Assembly: GCA_964609495.1 (NCBI GenBank)
Contig: CAZSTA010000024.1
Span: 1 to 28,350 of the forward strand
DNA length: 28,350 nucleotides
Reading direction: 5' to 3'
Source of the DNA: CAZSTA01 sp964609495 [NCBI: uncultured bacterium]
Lineage (GTDB): Bacteria > CAZSTA01
Part shown: positions 7,607-16,191 of the stretch, in pieces
Layout of the letters: each line of letters starts with the position of its first letter
Position numbering within the stretch: the first letter of the stretch is position 1
Made by a program: the position numbers and the translations under genes
Notes under the pieces: generated by a model
The model's input: the letters and a program-made list of their open reading frames with translations, nothing else
What the model was told of the DNA's origin: nothing
Databases searched by the model: none

Positions 7607-9010
7607 ATGGCGAAACTTTACGATCAAGTAAGGGATTACACCGTTAAGCAGGTTACTACCCAAGCAATGAAGCTTTTGGTACGTTTGTCAGATGAGGATC
7701 TGATAAAGATAACTTATCTAGCGGAGAGATTGACTAACGTTGAGAGTGTAAGGTCTGACATAAGAGCTGCTAGGGAGGCGCTAAAGAATAGCGATAGTAG
7801 TTGGCTTAAATTAGCAAAACGAACCCATGATAGTATGTGCTCTAACGCCCTAGAGAAGTTAATTCAGAATCTTCTGATAAATCAGATCCTACTTGGGGGA
7901 ACGAAGAGGAGAGGATTTGAGGAACAGTATGGATTTCATCCTCCTTTCGTCATAGTGATAAGCCCTACTATGCGTTGTAACCTAAACTGTCCGGGTTGTT
8001 ATGCCGCTGAATATAGCAAGAAGGATGACCTTCCCCATGAGATCTTCGACAGGGTCCTTAGGGAGGCTAAGGAGTTAGGGATTCACTTCATAACTATCTC
8101 CGGAGGAGAGCCCTTTGTGAGAGAGGATCTGCTGGATATGTTCGCTAAGTATAACGATATGTACTTCCATGTCTATACTAATGGAACCTTTATAGATAGG
8201 GAAGTCGCTCACAGATTAGCGGAGTTAGGGAATGTAGCTCCAGCGATCAGTATAGAGGGATACGAAGAGGAGACCGATAGGCGAAGAGGAAAGGGGGTCT
8301 ATCGGAAAGTCCTTCAAGCGATGGATAATCTGCGGGAGGAGGGTGTCCCCATCGGAGCTTCAATAACTGTGACGAAGTATAATTCGCAGGTCGTAGCCTC
8401 AGAGGATTTCGTTGACAGCCTAATTGAGAGAGGTGTTCTCTTTACCTGGTACTTCCAATATATCCCGATAGGAAGAAATCCTTCTGTGGAACTGATGAGT
8501 ACTCCTGAGCAGAGGAATTACCTTCGCAAACAGGTATATCGAATGAGGAATGAAAAGCCAATATTGTTGATGGACTTCTGGAATGATGGGCCAGCCGCTG
8601 GGGGATGTATCGCTGGAGGGCGTTCTTATTTCCATATCAACGTAAATGGAGATGTTGAACCCTGTGTATTCGCTCACTTCGCGGTTGATAACATCAGAGA
8701 TAAGAGCCTCGCGGAAGCTATAAATTGTCCCTTCTTCAAGGGGATAAGGCGAGCTCAGAAGGAGATGAAAAATAAGCTTATCCCCTGTATGATAATAGAT
8801 CGTCCTGCTGTTCTGAGAAGATTAGTCGAAGAGTATGGAGCTCATCCTACCCATGAGGATGCAGAGAGTATTGTCACCAAGTTTGCCGATTTCCTCGATA
8901 AATATGGAGCGGAGATGAAAGAGATCACCGATCCGATATGGCAGAGATATTTGGAGACTGGAGATTGGAGAGAAGTAGATGCCGAGGAACCGGTTGAAGT
9001 GGGCAGTTGA
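7607..9010 (+). CDS. Radical SAM enzyme with C-terminal cysteine cluster (SPASM-like)
   Basis: 467 residues. An N-terminal helical extension of about 110 residues comes first. The radical SAM signature follows: Cys124-xxx-Cys128-xx-Cys131 (MRCNLNCPGC) binding the 4Fe-4S cluster, and SGGEP at 165-169 contacting SAM. The barrel continues with YTNGTF and the SIEGYEEETD strand. Four more cysteines (334, 353, 374, 394) in GGCIAGG, VEPCVF, INCPF and IPCMIIDRP look like a SPASM/twitch-type auxiliary cluster region, as found in peptide-modifying and some metabolite-modifying enzymes. I do not recognise the exact subfamily; no precursor-peptide gene is seen nearby. It has its own strong ribosome site and sits alone between the envelope operon and eno. 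Confidence 0.8.
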   Translation: MAKLYDQVRDYTVKQVTTQAMKLLVRLSDEDLIKITYLAERLTNVESVRSDIRAAREALKNSDSSWLKLAKRTHDSMCSNALEKLIQNLLINQILLGGTKRRGFEEQYGFHPPFVIVISPTMRCNLNCPGCYAAEYSKKDDLPHEIFDRVLREAKELGIHFITISGGEPFVREDLLDMFAKYNDMYFHVYTNGTFIDREVAHRLAELGNVAPAISIEGYEEETDRRRGKGVYRKVLQAMDNLREEGVPIGASITVTKYNSQVVASEDFVDSLIERGVLFTWYFQYIPIGRNPSVELMSTPEQRNYLRKQVYRMRNEKPILLMDFWNDGPAAGGCIAGGRSYFHINVNGDVEPCVFAHFAVDNIRDKSLAEAINCPFFKGIRRAQKEMKNKLIPCMIIDRPAVLRRLVEEYGAHPTHEDAESIVTKFADFLDKYGAEMKEITDPIWQRYLETGDWREVDAEEPVEVGS

Positions 9011-9012
9011 GC

Positions 9013-9081
9013 ATAGGTGAAGTGTCACGAGCTGGCACCTCCAATTCGAAAACACTGCCGAGGTGCTAGCTCATAACCTAT
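9013..9081 (+). other. Long interrupted hairpin between the radical SAM gene and eno
   Basis: GAGCTGGCACCTC (9029-9041) pairs with GAGGTGCTAGCTC (9060-9072) with one G-T wobble, and an outer ATAGGT/ACCTAT pair (9013-9018 with 9076-9081) extends it. No U-tract follows, so it is more likely a processing or RNA-stabilising hairpin, or a weak stop, than an intrinsic terminator. Confidence 0.6.
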
Positions 9082-9084
9082 TAA

Positions 9085-10413
<1,329 letters not shown>

Positions 10414-10453
10414 AGCTTCCGATTTTTCTATCCCCGAGATAGGTGATATCGAA

Positions 10454-10768
10454 ATGGCTAAGAAGATCAGAAGGGGTAAAAATTTTCTCTGGATTTATAT
10501 TATAGGTATCCCCATCATCTTACTCCTTATTTTCTCTCTTATAGGGAATCTATGGCAGAGAAGAGCGATGCTCAAGGAACTCTCCGAAGTTCAACAAAAG
10601 TACCAGAATCTAGTGGAGGAGAATGAGGAGTTGGGTTGGGAGATAGAGGCGCTCAGTGAAAATGACGACTATCTTGCTCTTCAGATCAGCGAGGTAATGG
10701 GGATGATCAAACCTGGAGAAGTTATCTATAAGGTCGTAGTCAATGATAAGCAAGAACTTGAGAAATAA
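10454..10768 (+). CDS. FtsB/DivIC-family septum formation protein
   Basis: 104 residues with the standard layout: short basic cytoplasmic N-terminus (MAKKIRRGK), one membrane span (about 13-31), then a periplasmic coiled coil (about 38-75, LKELSEVQQKYQNLVEENEEL) and a short C-terminal domain ending MIKPGEVIYKVV, which matches the RxxPGE-like turn of the family. Such proteins bridge FtsL and FtsQ in the divisome. The start has ATAGGTGAT upstream. The immediate eno neighbour supports the call. FtsB and DivIC cannot be separated by sequence reading alone. Confidence 0.8.
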   Translation: MAKKIRRGKNFLWIYIIGIPIILLLIFSLIGNLWQRRAMLKELSEVQQKYQNLVEENEELGWEIEALSENDDYLALQISEVMGMIKPGEVIYKVVVNDKQELEK

Positions 10769-10792
10769 TCTCCGAAAATTTTAAATAAGCCC

Positions 10793-10821
10793 TTGACGAT
10801 TTCAGATAATTCAGTTATAAT
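10793..10821 (+). promoter_or_regulatory. Sigma70 promoter of the tRNA cluster
   Basis: -35 TTGACG (10793-10798), 17-bp spacer, -10 TATAAT (10816-10821), 20 bp before the first tRNA gene. Near-consensus, as expected for a stable-RNA promoter. Confidence 0.85.
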
Positions 10822-10841
10822 ATAAGGGTAGGTGAGAGTTA

Positions 10842-10930
10842 GCCGGGATGGCGGAATTGGTAGACGCTGTGGACTTAAAATCCATTGAGCCTTTTAGCTC
10901 GTGCCGGTTCGATTCCGGCTCCCGGCACCA
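10842..10930 (+). tRNA. tRNA-Leu (anticodon TAA)
   Basis: Acceptor GCCGGGA pairs with TCCCGGC, discriminator A and encoded CCA. The anticodon loop CTTAAAA gives TAA. A long variable arm (class II tRNA, 89 nt) and T-arm GGTTCGATTCC fit leucine. Confidence 0.95.
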
Positions 10931-10941
10931 GGAGTTAAGAT

Positions 10942-11018
<77 letters not shown>

Positions 11019-11036
11019 AGTAATTAAGTGAAGGAT

Positions 11037-11112
11037 GGCGGTGTAGCTCAGTGGTTAGAGCAGGAGAATCATAATCTCCGTGTCCGGGGTTCGAGTCCCT
11101 GCACCGCTACCA
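11037..11112 (+). tRNA. tRNA with CAT anticodon: elongator tRNA-Met more likely than tRNA-Ile2
   Basis: 76 nt, acceptor GGCGGTG with CACCGCT (G1-U72 wobble), discriminator A, CCA encoded, loop ATCATAA giving CAT. Fully pairable position 2 onward and no initiator features. CAT is read as Met, or as Ile when TilS converts C34 to lysidine. Acceptor pairs 4 and 5 are G-C rather than the C4-G69/C5-G68 that E. coli TilS prefers, which favours Met. The D-arm and anticodon-arm bases resemble Ile2, so some doubt remains. Confidence 0.9.
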
Positions 11113-11143
11113 TTGATTTTTCTAATTGAATTTATTTTTTCTG

Positions 11144-11174
11144 AGCGACCTTATTTGAAGGTCGCTTTAATTTT
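11144..11174 (+). terminator. Intrinsic terminator after the tRNA cluster
   Basis: AGCGACCTT (11144-11152), loop ATTTG, AAGGTCGCT (11158-11166), then a T-rich run TTAATTTT. It ends only a few bases before tilS, so tilS is probably expressed by read-through or from a promoter hidden in this region. Confidence 0.85.
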
Positions 11175-11179
11175 AGGAA

Positions 11180-12586
11180 ATGGATTTAATTTTTCGAGTG
11201 ATCTCCACTATAGAGAGATTTAATATGCTTGAGAGTGGAGACAGAGTAATAATAGGTGTATCTGGAGGCCCAGATTCGGTAGCCCTTCTATATCTCCTTC
11301 TATCTTTAAGGGATAAATACGATCTATCCTTGAAGATCGCTCATCTTAATCACAAATTGCGGGGAGAGGAATCGGAACAGGATGCCGCTTATGTGGAAAA
11401 ACTTGCTCAGTCCCTTGACCTTCCTTATAGGATAGAAGCTAGAGAGGTATCCTCATTGGCTAAGAAGGAGAGGTTGTCCCTCGAAGAAGCAGCGCGAAAG
11501 GTGAGATATAGCTTTCTATATGAGATCACAGATGATTTCCGAGCTGACAAGATCGCCCTAGGTCATAACCTTGATGATCAGATAGAAACCTTCCTGCTGT
11601 GGATGATAAGAGGGGCAGGATTGGACGGGTTAAGGGGAATACCTCCTAGTCGCGATAAGATCATCCGCCCACTTTTAGAGACCCCTCGCTCTGATATAGA
11701 GGCTTATCTGAAGGAGAGAGGTATATATTGGCGAGTGGATCGCTCCAATGAAGAATTTGACTACCTCCGTAATAGGATCAGGGGAGAATTGATTCCCCTT
11801 CTAGCTTCTTCCTACAATCCGAACATCAGGGATACGATAAATCGCTCTCTCATCTCGATCAGAGACGATCTGGATTTCATCGAGAGGGAGGTTGAAGCTG
11901 AACTTCCCCATTTAATTAGTAGGAAGGATAAGGGCGAGATAGCGATCGATCTTTTCCAGTTATCATCTTATCATATCGCTCTTCAGAGGAGAGTGATACG
12001 CGCTCTCATAAGGCATCTGAAAGGCGATCTAAGGGAGATAACCTTCGGACATATTGAGGATATATTGAGATTAGCGGTTGAAGGGCGAAGCGGAGCGGAA
12101 TTGAATCTGCCCTATGGGATCGTAGTTCACAGAAGTTATCAAGAATTGATCCTAAGCTTAAGGGGAGTTATCAAAATTTCTCCTAAAGTATATAGGAAAT
12201 TAGCTATACCTGGGATCACTGGGATCCCAGAATGGAGTTTAGAAGTTGAAGCTCACCTGTTAAAACCTGATGAAGTTGACTCTTATTGTAAAGGCAGAGA
12301 GGAAGTATGTCTTGATTATGATAAGATCGAAGGAGATATAGTAATCAGAAACCGACTTCCTGGGGATAAGTTTAGTCCGATCGGTCTTAAAGGCACTAAG
12401 AAGATCAAGGACCTTTTTATCGAAGCTAAGATACCAAGAGAGAAAAGGGGATATATACCTCTGATCGCTACGGAGAAGATGATAATTTGGGTGGTAGGAG
12501 GGAGGATAGATGAGAGAGTCAAGATCACTTCCGAGACCGAGCATATTTTACATCTGAAGGTAAAAGGCGCACTTCTATATCTTTAG
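11180..12586 (+). CDS. tilS: tRNA(Ile)-lysidine synthase TilS
   Basis: Converts C34 of the CAU tRNA-Ile to lysidine using lysine and ATP, so that it reads AUA. The 468-residue protein has the PP-loop ATPase motif SGGPDS at 28-33, then HLNHKLRG, LGHNLDDQIETFLL, and RGAGLDGLRGIPP, typical of the catalytic domain. The TilS C-terminal domains follow, with NRLPGDKFSPIGLKGTKKIKDLF. ATG 11180 has AGGA two bases upstream, a close spacing; an internal ATG at 11225 is too near the ATP motif to be preferred. It precedes hpt by 12 bp, as in many bacterial tilS-hpt-ftsH operons. Confidence 0.95.
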   Translation: MDLIFRVISTIERFNMLESGDRVIIGVSGGPDSVALLYLLLSLRDKYDLSLKIAHLNHKLRGEESEQDAAYVEKLAQSLDLPYRIEAREVSSLAKKERLSLEEAARKVRYSFLYEITDDFRADKIALGHNLDDQIETFLLWMIRGAGLDGLRGIPPSRDKIIRPLLETPRSDIEAYLKERGIYWRVDRSNEEFDYLRNRIRGELIPLLASSYNPNIRDTINRSLISIRDDLDFIEREVEAELPHLISRKDKGEIAIDLFQLSSYHIALQRRVIRALIRHLKGDLREITFGHIEDILRLAVEGRSGAELNLPYGIVVHRSYQELILSLRGVIKISPKVYRKLAIPGITGIPEWSLEVEAHLLKPDEVDSYCKGREEVCLDYDKIEGDIVIRNRLPGDKFSPIGLKGTKKIKDLFIEAKIPREKRGYIPLIATEKMIIWVVGGRIDERVKITSETEHILHLKVKGALLYL

Positions 12587-12598
12587 GGGAGGTCAAAT

Positions 12599-13144
12599 AT
12601 GTATGAGGATGATATAAGCGAAATATTGCTTACCGAGGAGCAGATACAGGAGAAGATCAAGGAATTGGGAAAGGTGATCTCTGGTGAATATCGAGGGAAA
12701 GATCTATTTCTGATCGGAGTTCTAAAGGGTGCGGTAGTCTTTATGGCGGATCTGATCCGCCATATATCGATCCCCCTTTCCTTCGACTTCATGGCGGCCT
12801 CAAGTTATAGAGATTCATCTCAATCCTCGGGAAGGGTTCGGATACTCAAGGATCTCGATGATGATGTAAGAGATCGCAATGTTCTCTTCATTGAGGATAT
12901 TATTGATACTGGATTAACCCTGGGCTATTTGATGAAGGTTCTAAAATCGCGCAAGCCAGCTAGTTTAAGGATTTGTGCCTTGCTGAATAAACCTGAGAGA
13001 AGGGAGATAGAGGTCAAAGTTGATTTTTCTGGCTTTATTATTCCCAATAGATTTGTGGTGGGATATGGCTTAGATTACAATGAGAGGTATAGGAATGCTC
13101 CCTTCATCTTTATCCCTAAGAATGAGGTCTTCGAGCGCGCATAA
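12599..13144 (+). CDS. hpt: Hypoxanthine phosphoribosyltransferase
   Basis: Purine salvage enzyme making IMP (and often GMP) from the free base and PRPP. The 181-residue length is normal. Visible features: LIGVLKGAVVFMADL (about 38-52) with the early PRPP-contact Lys-Gly, the flexible loop region MAASSYRDSSQSSG, the PRPP-binding motif VLFIEDIIDTGLTL (about 95-108), and FVVGYGLDYNERYRN near the end, which contributes the base-binding and metal residues. ATG 12599 has GGGGAGG upstream. Follows tilS closely. Its usual partner ftsH is displaced by an inserted segment. Confidence 0.95.
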   Translation: MYEDDISEILLTEEQIQEKIKELGKVISGEYRGKDLFLIGVLKGAVVFMADLIRHISIPLSFDFMAASSYRDSSQSSGRVRILKDLDDDVRDRNVLFIEDIIDTGLTLGYLMKVLKSRKPASLRICALLNKPERREIEVKVDFSGFIIPNRFVVGYGLDYNERYRNAPFIFIPKNEVFERA

Positions 13145-13151
13145 TTTTTTC

Positions 13152-13180
13152 TTGACATATCCGAACTTGTATGCTATACT
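13152..13180 (+). promoter_or_regulatory. Consensus sigma70 promoter with extended -10
   Basis: -35 TTGACA (13152-13157), 17-bp spacer, -10 TATACT (13175-13180) preceded by TGC. Starts just after hpt and would drive the DUF5678-like gene and perhaps ftsH. Confidence 0.85.
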
Positions 13181-13250
13181 TAAATTGTCTGGAGGCTTGT
13201 TTCAGATAATTTTGCATAATCTTCTGGATTTGTTGAGACTAAGTTTCGCA

Positions 13251-13262
13251 ATTATGCATAAT
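13251..13262. promoter_or_regulatory. Perfect 12-bp palindrome, possible operator
   Basis: ATTATGCATAAT is its own reverse complement and lies in the 130-nt leader of the DUF5678-like gene. A half-site GCATAAT also occurs at 13214-13220. Could be a repressor site; no regulator is identified. Confidence 0.35.
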
Positions 13263-13313
13263 GCGATTTCCAAGCGGATCTTGGGAAAGCTTACAAGATA
13301 GGTGATTGATTCT

Positions 13314-13604
13314 ATGGAAATCGGGAAAATAGATGTTCCAATCAGTGAAAGTAATCGGGAATTTAGGAGGTGGGGGGAGGAATTAAGTTTTTTCAATAGT
13401 ATCAAAGGGAAATTATGGGAAGATGAAGCTTATAGAGATAAATTTGTGGCAATTAGAGACAAAAAGGTGATTGATTCTGATCTTGATGACTTCAAATTAG
13501 TCAAGCGAATTAATAAGAAGTATCCTAGTGAAGTTGTTCTAATTGCAAAAGTAGAAATGGGTATGCGTGTGGCCAAAATACCATCACCGAGGATAGTGCT
13601 ATGA
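13314..13604 (+). CDS. Small DUF5678-like protein
   Basis: 96 residues from ATG 13314, chosen because AGGTGA lies 8 bases before it; an in-frame GTG at 13302 overlaps that ribosome site. The core, from WEDEAYRDKFVAI through KKVIDSDLDDFKLVKRINKKYP to VVLIAKV, matches the short DUF5678 pattern: a strand, a D/K-rich turn, a helix, and a last strand. It ends with IPSPRIVL. Function of the family is unknown. Its stop overlaps an ATG (ATGA) that opens a decayed CinA-like frame. It lies in the segment separating hpt from ftsH and has its own promoter. Confidence 0.65.
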   Translation: MEIGKIDVPISESNREFRRWGEELSFFNSIKGKLWEDEAYRDKFVAIRDKKVIDSDLDDFKLVKRINKKYPSEVVLIAKVEMGMRVAKIPSPRIVL

Positions 13605-13700
13605 AATTCGAGTAGCTGAGATTATCGCTATAGGAAACGAATTATTAATAGGAGAAACGTTAGATATAAATACGCATTAGCTTCTAAAAATTATAAATTA
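13601..13700 (+). pseudogene. Decayed N-terminal fragment of a CinA / MoaB-type (molybdopterin-binding-like) gene
   Basis: From 13606 one frame reads IRVAEIIAIGNELLIGET followed by LDINTH, which is the conserved opening of CinA-family proteins (AEIIAIGNELL, then DTNSHWL). ATG 13601, overlapping the upstream stop as ATGA, would be its natural start but is out of frame by one base, so a single-base loss near codon 2 is implied. The expected Trp after TH is a TAG stop (13678-13680), and several more stops follow. Only about 30 codons are recognisable, so most of the gene is lost. Two independent lesions make a sequencing error unlikely as the sole cause. Confidence 0.7.
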
Positions 13701-13924
13701 TTTGAGAATATAGCTTGGGGTCTATTAGACTTCAGGCTAAGGAATTGATCTTTCATTTTTCGATAAAGACAAAGATCCGATAGATCACAGAATTTAGATT
13801 ATATTCGCTGGCAAATTCATTTTGCAGTTAAGTAGATTATTCAGAAGAAGAGATGAAAATTATTCCCTTTGGAATCTACTGAGCCTGATTGAAGAAAGTC
13901 GGGTTAGTTAGGGGTGAAGTTTTT
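13701..13924. other. Degenerate AT-rich stretch before ftsH
   Basis: No intact gene. One frame gives a protein-like string after 13747 (IDLSFFDKDKDPIDHRI, a stop, then FAGKFILQLSRLFRRRDENY), which may be debris of another gene I cannot name. No clear promoter or terminator is seen. The ribosome site of ftsH (AGGGGTGAAG) lies at its end. Confidence 0.4.
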
Positions 13925-15733
13925 TTGAATTCAAGAAATATAAGAGCTATCGCTCTTTATATAATTATTGGGATATTTATATTTTACGCGATGAGCTTAC
14001 TTTCGGATATGAGGGGTTCATCAAAGAAGATGCTCTTTAGCGAGTTCATCGAGTTAGTAAATATGGGAAGGGTGGAGAAGGTAAAGATAGATGGTAGCAC
14101 AATAATTGGTGATACCTATGATGGAACTCCCTTTATTACCTACGCTCCTTCCGATTATGAGGGTTTATCCAAACTCCTTTTAGAAAAAAATGTTCTATTG
14201 GAAGCAGAGCCTCCCAGTCGCACTCCTTGGTGGTCTCTATTATGGCAGATCTTACCCTTTATAGCGCTGATAGGTCTATGGATCTTTATGGTTCAACAGA
14301 TGCAGGGAAGTGGTAACCGAGCTTTATCCTTTGGAAAGAGTCGAGCCAAGCTTATGTCCGCTAATCAACAGAAGATCACCTTTGATGATGTCGCCGCTTT
14401 AGATGAGGCGAAACAGGAATTACAGGAGATCGTTGAGTTCCTAAAAGCTCCCAAGAAGTTCCAGAAGGTAGGAGCGAAGATACCTAAAGGGGTGCTATTA
14501 TTCGGTGCTCCTGGAACTGGCAAGACCCTATTAGCTAGAGCGATCGCCGGAGAAGCTGGCGTTCCCTTCTTCTCCATCAGTGGTTCTGACTTTGTGGAGA
14601 TGTTCGTAGGAGTGGGAGCTTCCAGAGTGAGAGATCTATTCGATCAAGCGAAGAAGAATTCTCCTTGTATCGTCTTCGTCGACGAGTTAGACGCGGTAGG
14701 TCGTCATAGGGGAGCTGGCTTGGGGGGAGGTCATGATGAACGGGAACAAACCCTGAACCAACTTCTGGTGGAGATGGATGGCTTCGATCCTAACGAGGGA
14801 GTTATCATAGTTGCGGCGACTAACAGACCGGATATTCTGGACCCAGCCCTGCTTCGACCGGGTCGCTTCGATAGGCATATCGTGGTCGATAAGCCCGATC
14901 TGAATGGACGAGAGGCGATTCTCAAGGTTCATTCTCGTAACAAGCCCTTGGATGAGGATGTCGATCTTAGAGTATTAGCTCGTCGAACTCCTGGTTTTGT
15001 TGGCTCTGATCTCGAGAATCTTCTCAATGAGGCGGCTATCTTGACCGCTCGAGTTGGAAAAGAGCGGATCGGGATGGAGGAGTGTGAAGAGGCTATCGAT
15101 CGAGTTATTGCGGGTCCAGAGAGAAAGAGTCGAATCATCAGCGATAGGGAGAAGGAGATCGTAGCTTACCATGAGTGTGGCCATGCCATGGTAGCTAAGT
15201 TACTACCTAATACCGATCCGGTTCATAAGATCTCCATAATTCCCAGGGGTGCTCATGCCTTGGGATATACGCTCCAGCTACCGATAGAGGATAGATATCT
15301 AGCCAGCAAGAGTGAACTTATGGACAGCATTTCCGTTCTTTTAGGAGGGAGAGCGGCAGAGGATTTGATGTTTCATGAGATAACGACTGGGGCGGAGGAT
15401 GATCTCAAGAAAGCTACTGAGACCGCTCATCGTATGGTATGTGAGTATGGGATGAGCGAGGAGCTAGGTCCTCTAACCCTGGGAAGGAAAGAGGAACAGG
15501 TATTTCTGGGGCGAGATATCGTCCGGGATAAAAATTATAGCGATAAGATCGCTTATATGATAGATTCGGAAATCCGTAAGATAATCAACACTTGTTACCA
15601 GAAGGCTACGACTCTCTTGCGGGAAAATAGAGCTAAGTTGGAGAGCCTATCTAGACTGTTATTAGAGAGGGAGGTTATCGAAGGTTCTGAATTAGAAGCG
15701 TTATTAAATGGGACATTAGCAACGGTTAGCTGA
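13925..15733 (+). CDS. ftsH: ATP-dependent zinc metalloprotease FtsH
   Basis: Membrane-anchored AAA protease that degrades membrane and regulatory proteins; essential in many bacteria. I prefer TTG at 13925, with AGGGGTGAAG about 6 bases upstream, giving [15 protein letters not shown], the usual FtsH opening. A TTG at 13889 would add 12 residues with no good ribosome site. Layout (602 residues): membrane span 1 (about 7-26), periplasmic domain, span 2 (about 102-122), Walker A GAPGTGKT (about 194-201), Walker [13 protein letters not shown], second region of homology with RPGRFDRHI, and the zinc site HECGH (416-420) with the third ligand region TTGAEDDL. The Cys in HECGH replaces the usual Ala. 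Classic neighbour of tilS-hpt but separated by inserted DNA. An intrinsic terminator follows. Confidence 0.97.
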   Translation: MNSRNIRAIALYIIIGIFIFYAMSLLSDMRGSSKKMLFSEFIELVNMGRVEKVKIDGSTIIGDTYDGTPFITYAPSDYEGLSKLLLEKNVLLEAEPPSRTPWWSLLWQILPFIALIGLWIFMVQQMQGSGNRALSFGKSRAKLMSANQQKITFDDVAALDEAKQELQEIVEFLKAPKKFQKVGAKIPKGVLLFGAPGTGKTLLARAIAGEAGVPFFSISGSDFVEMFVGVGASRVRDLFDQAKKNSPCIVFVDELDAVGRHRGAGLGGGHDEREQTLNQLLVEMDGFDPNEGVIIVAATNRPDILDPALLRPGRFDRHIVVDKPDLNGREAILKVHSRNKPLDEDVDLRVLARRTPGFVGSDLENLLNEAAILTARVGKERIGMEECEEAIDRVIAGPERKSRIISDREKEIVAYHECGHAMVAKLLPNTDPVHKISIIPRGAHALGYTLQLPIEDRYLASKSELMDSISVLLGGRAAEDLMFHEITTGAEDDLKKATETAHRMVCEYGMSEELGPLTLGRKEEQVFLGRDIVRDKNYSDKIAYMIDSEIRKIINTCYQKATTLLRENRAKLESLSRLLLEREVIEGSELEALLNGTLATVS

Positions 15734-15791
15734 AGATAAATACCGTTATAAATAAGAGGTTGCTAATAGGTATATTTGCAAATGTAAGAGA

Positions 15792-15825
15792 GACTGTCGG
15801 AGGAACCGACAGTCCTTAATTTTTT
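15792..15825 (+). terminator. Intrinsic terminator of ftsH
   Basis: Perfect 9-bp stem GACTGTCGG (15792-15800) with CCGACAGTC (15806-15814), loop AGGAA, then CTTAATTTTTT. Sits about 60 bp after the ftsH stop. Confidence 0.9.
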
Positions 15826-15882
15826 CGGTATCAATCGGATGCATATGAAATCTGGGATCTGAGATCTAATTTACTCTATATT

Positions 15883-16045
15883 ACACCCTCCCCCTATCCC
15901 CTCCCATCGAGGGAGGGGGAGCTAAAGAGATCAGCTCTATCTCGATGTTCCCTAAAAGGTAACTTTTTTGCTTCAAATAGAACTCATGGTTAAAAAAGTT
16001 ACCTTTTTCCCCTCGTGGGAGAGGGCCAGGGTGAGGGGGAGTTAT
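15883..16045. repeat. MITE/REP-like palindromic element with nested inverted repeat
   Basis: About 160 bp bounded by G/C-run termini. The left end (15883-15920) reads ACACCCTCCCCCTATCCCCT then a CCATCGAGGGAGGGGG arm. The right end (16009-16043) is its imperfect inverse (CCCCTCGTGGGAGAGGG then GGGTGAGGGGGAG). The core holds a perfect 16-bp inverted repeat: AAAAGGTAACTTTTTT (15954-15969) and AAAAAAGTTACCTTTT (15992-16007). The minus strand encodes the PHPGPLPRGE string that marks a repeat family seen in many unrelated bacterial genomes. No transposase; a non-autonomous mobile or palindromic repeat. Rest of the 15734-16191 gap: terminator before it, promoter after it. Confidence 0.75.
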
Positions 16046-16106
16046 AACTCGATCTGAAATCATTTTGATTCCCGATTTTATATGTTTTCTTTCCCATTCT
16101 TTTTGC

Positions 16107-16135
16107 TTGACAAAGAGTTTATTCTTATATATAAT
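16107..16135 (+). promoter_or_regulatory. Consensus sigma70 promoter for the KARI-like cluster
   Basis: -35 TTGACA (16107-16112), 17-bp spacer, -10 TATAAT (16130-16135). Leader of about 50 nt to ATG 16192 with AAGGAGAG; no attenuator or T-box seen, unlike many amino-acid biosynthesis operons. Confidence 0.85.
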
Positions 16136-16191
16136 ATACCAAGTGTTTCGTGAGCATCCATTAATCCGATAAACAAGGAGAGATTAGCTAA

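Noticed and set aside
9013-9081. Intrinsic terminator before eno
   Set aside because: The stem is long, but the loop is large and no U-tract follows, so it is reported as a hairpin only.
13080-13301. 73-codon frame across the hpt end
   Set aside because: Overlaps hpt in another frame and covers the promoter and leader of the next gene; product not protein-like.
15881-16063. 60-residue minus-strand open frame with PHPGPLPRGEK
   Set aside because: It is a by-product of the palindromic repeat; this string recurs in many genomes as spurious proteins, and there is no ribosome site.
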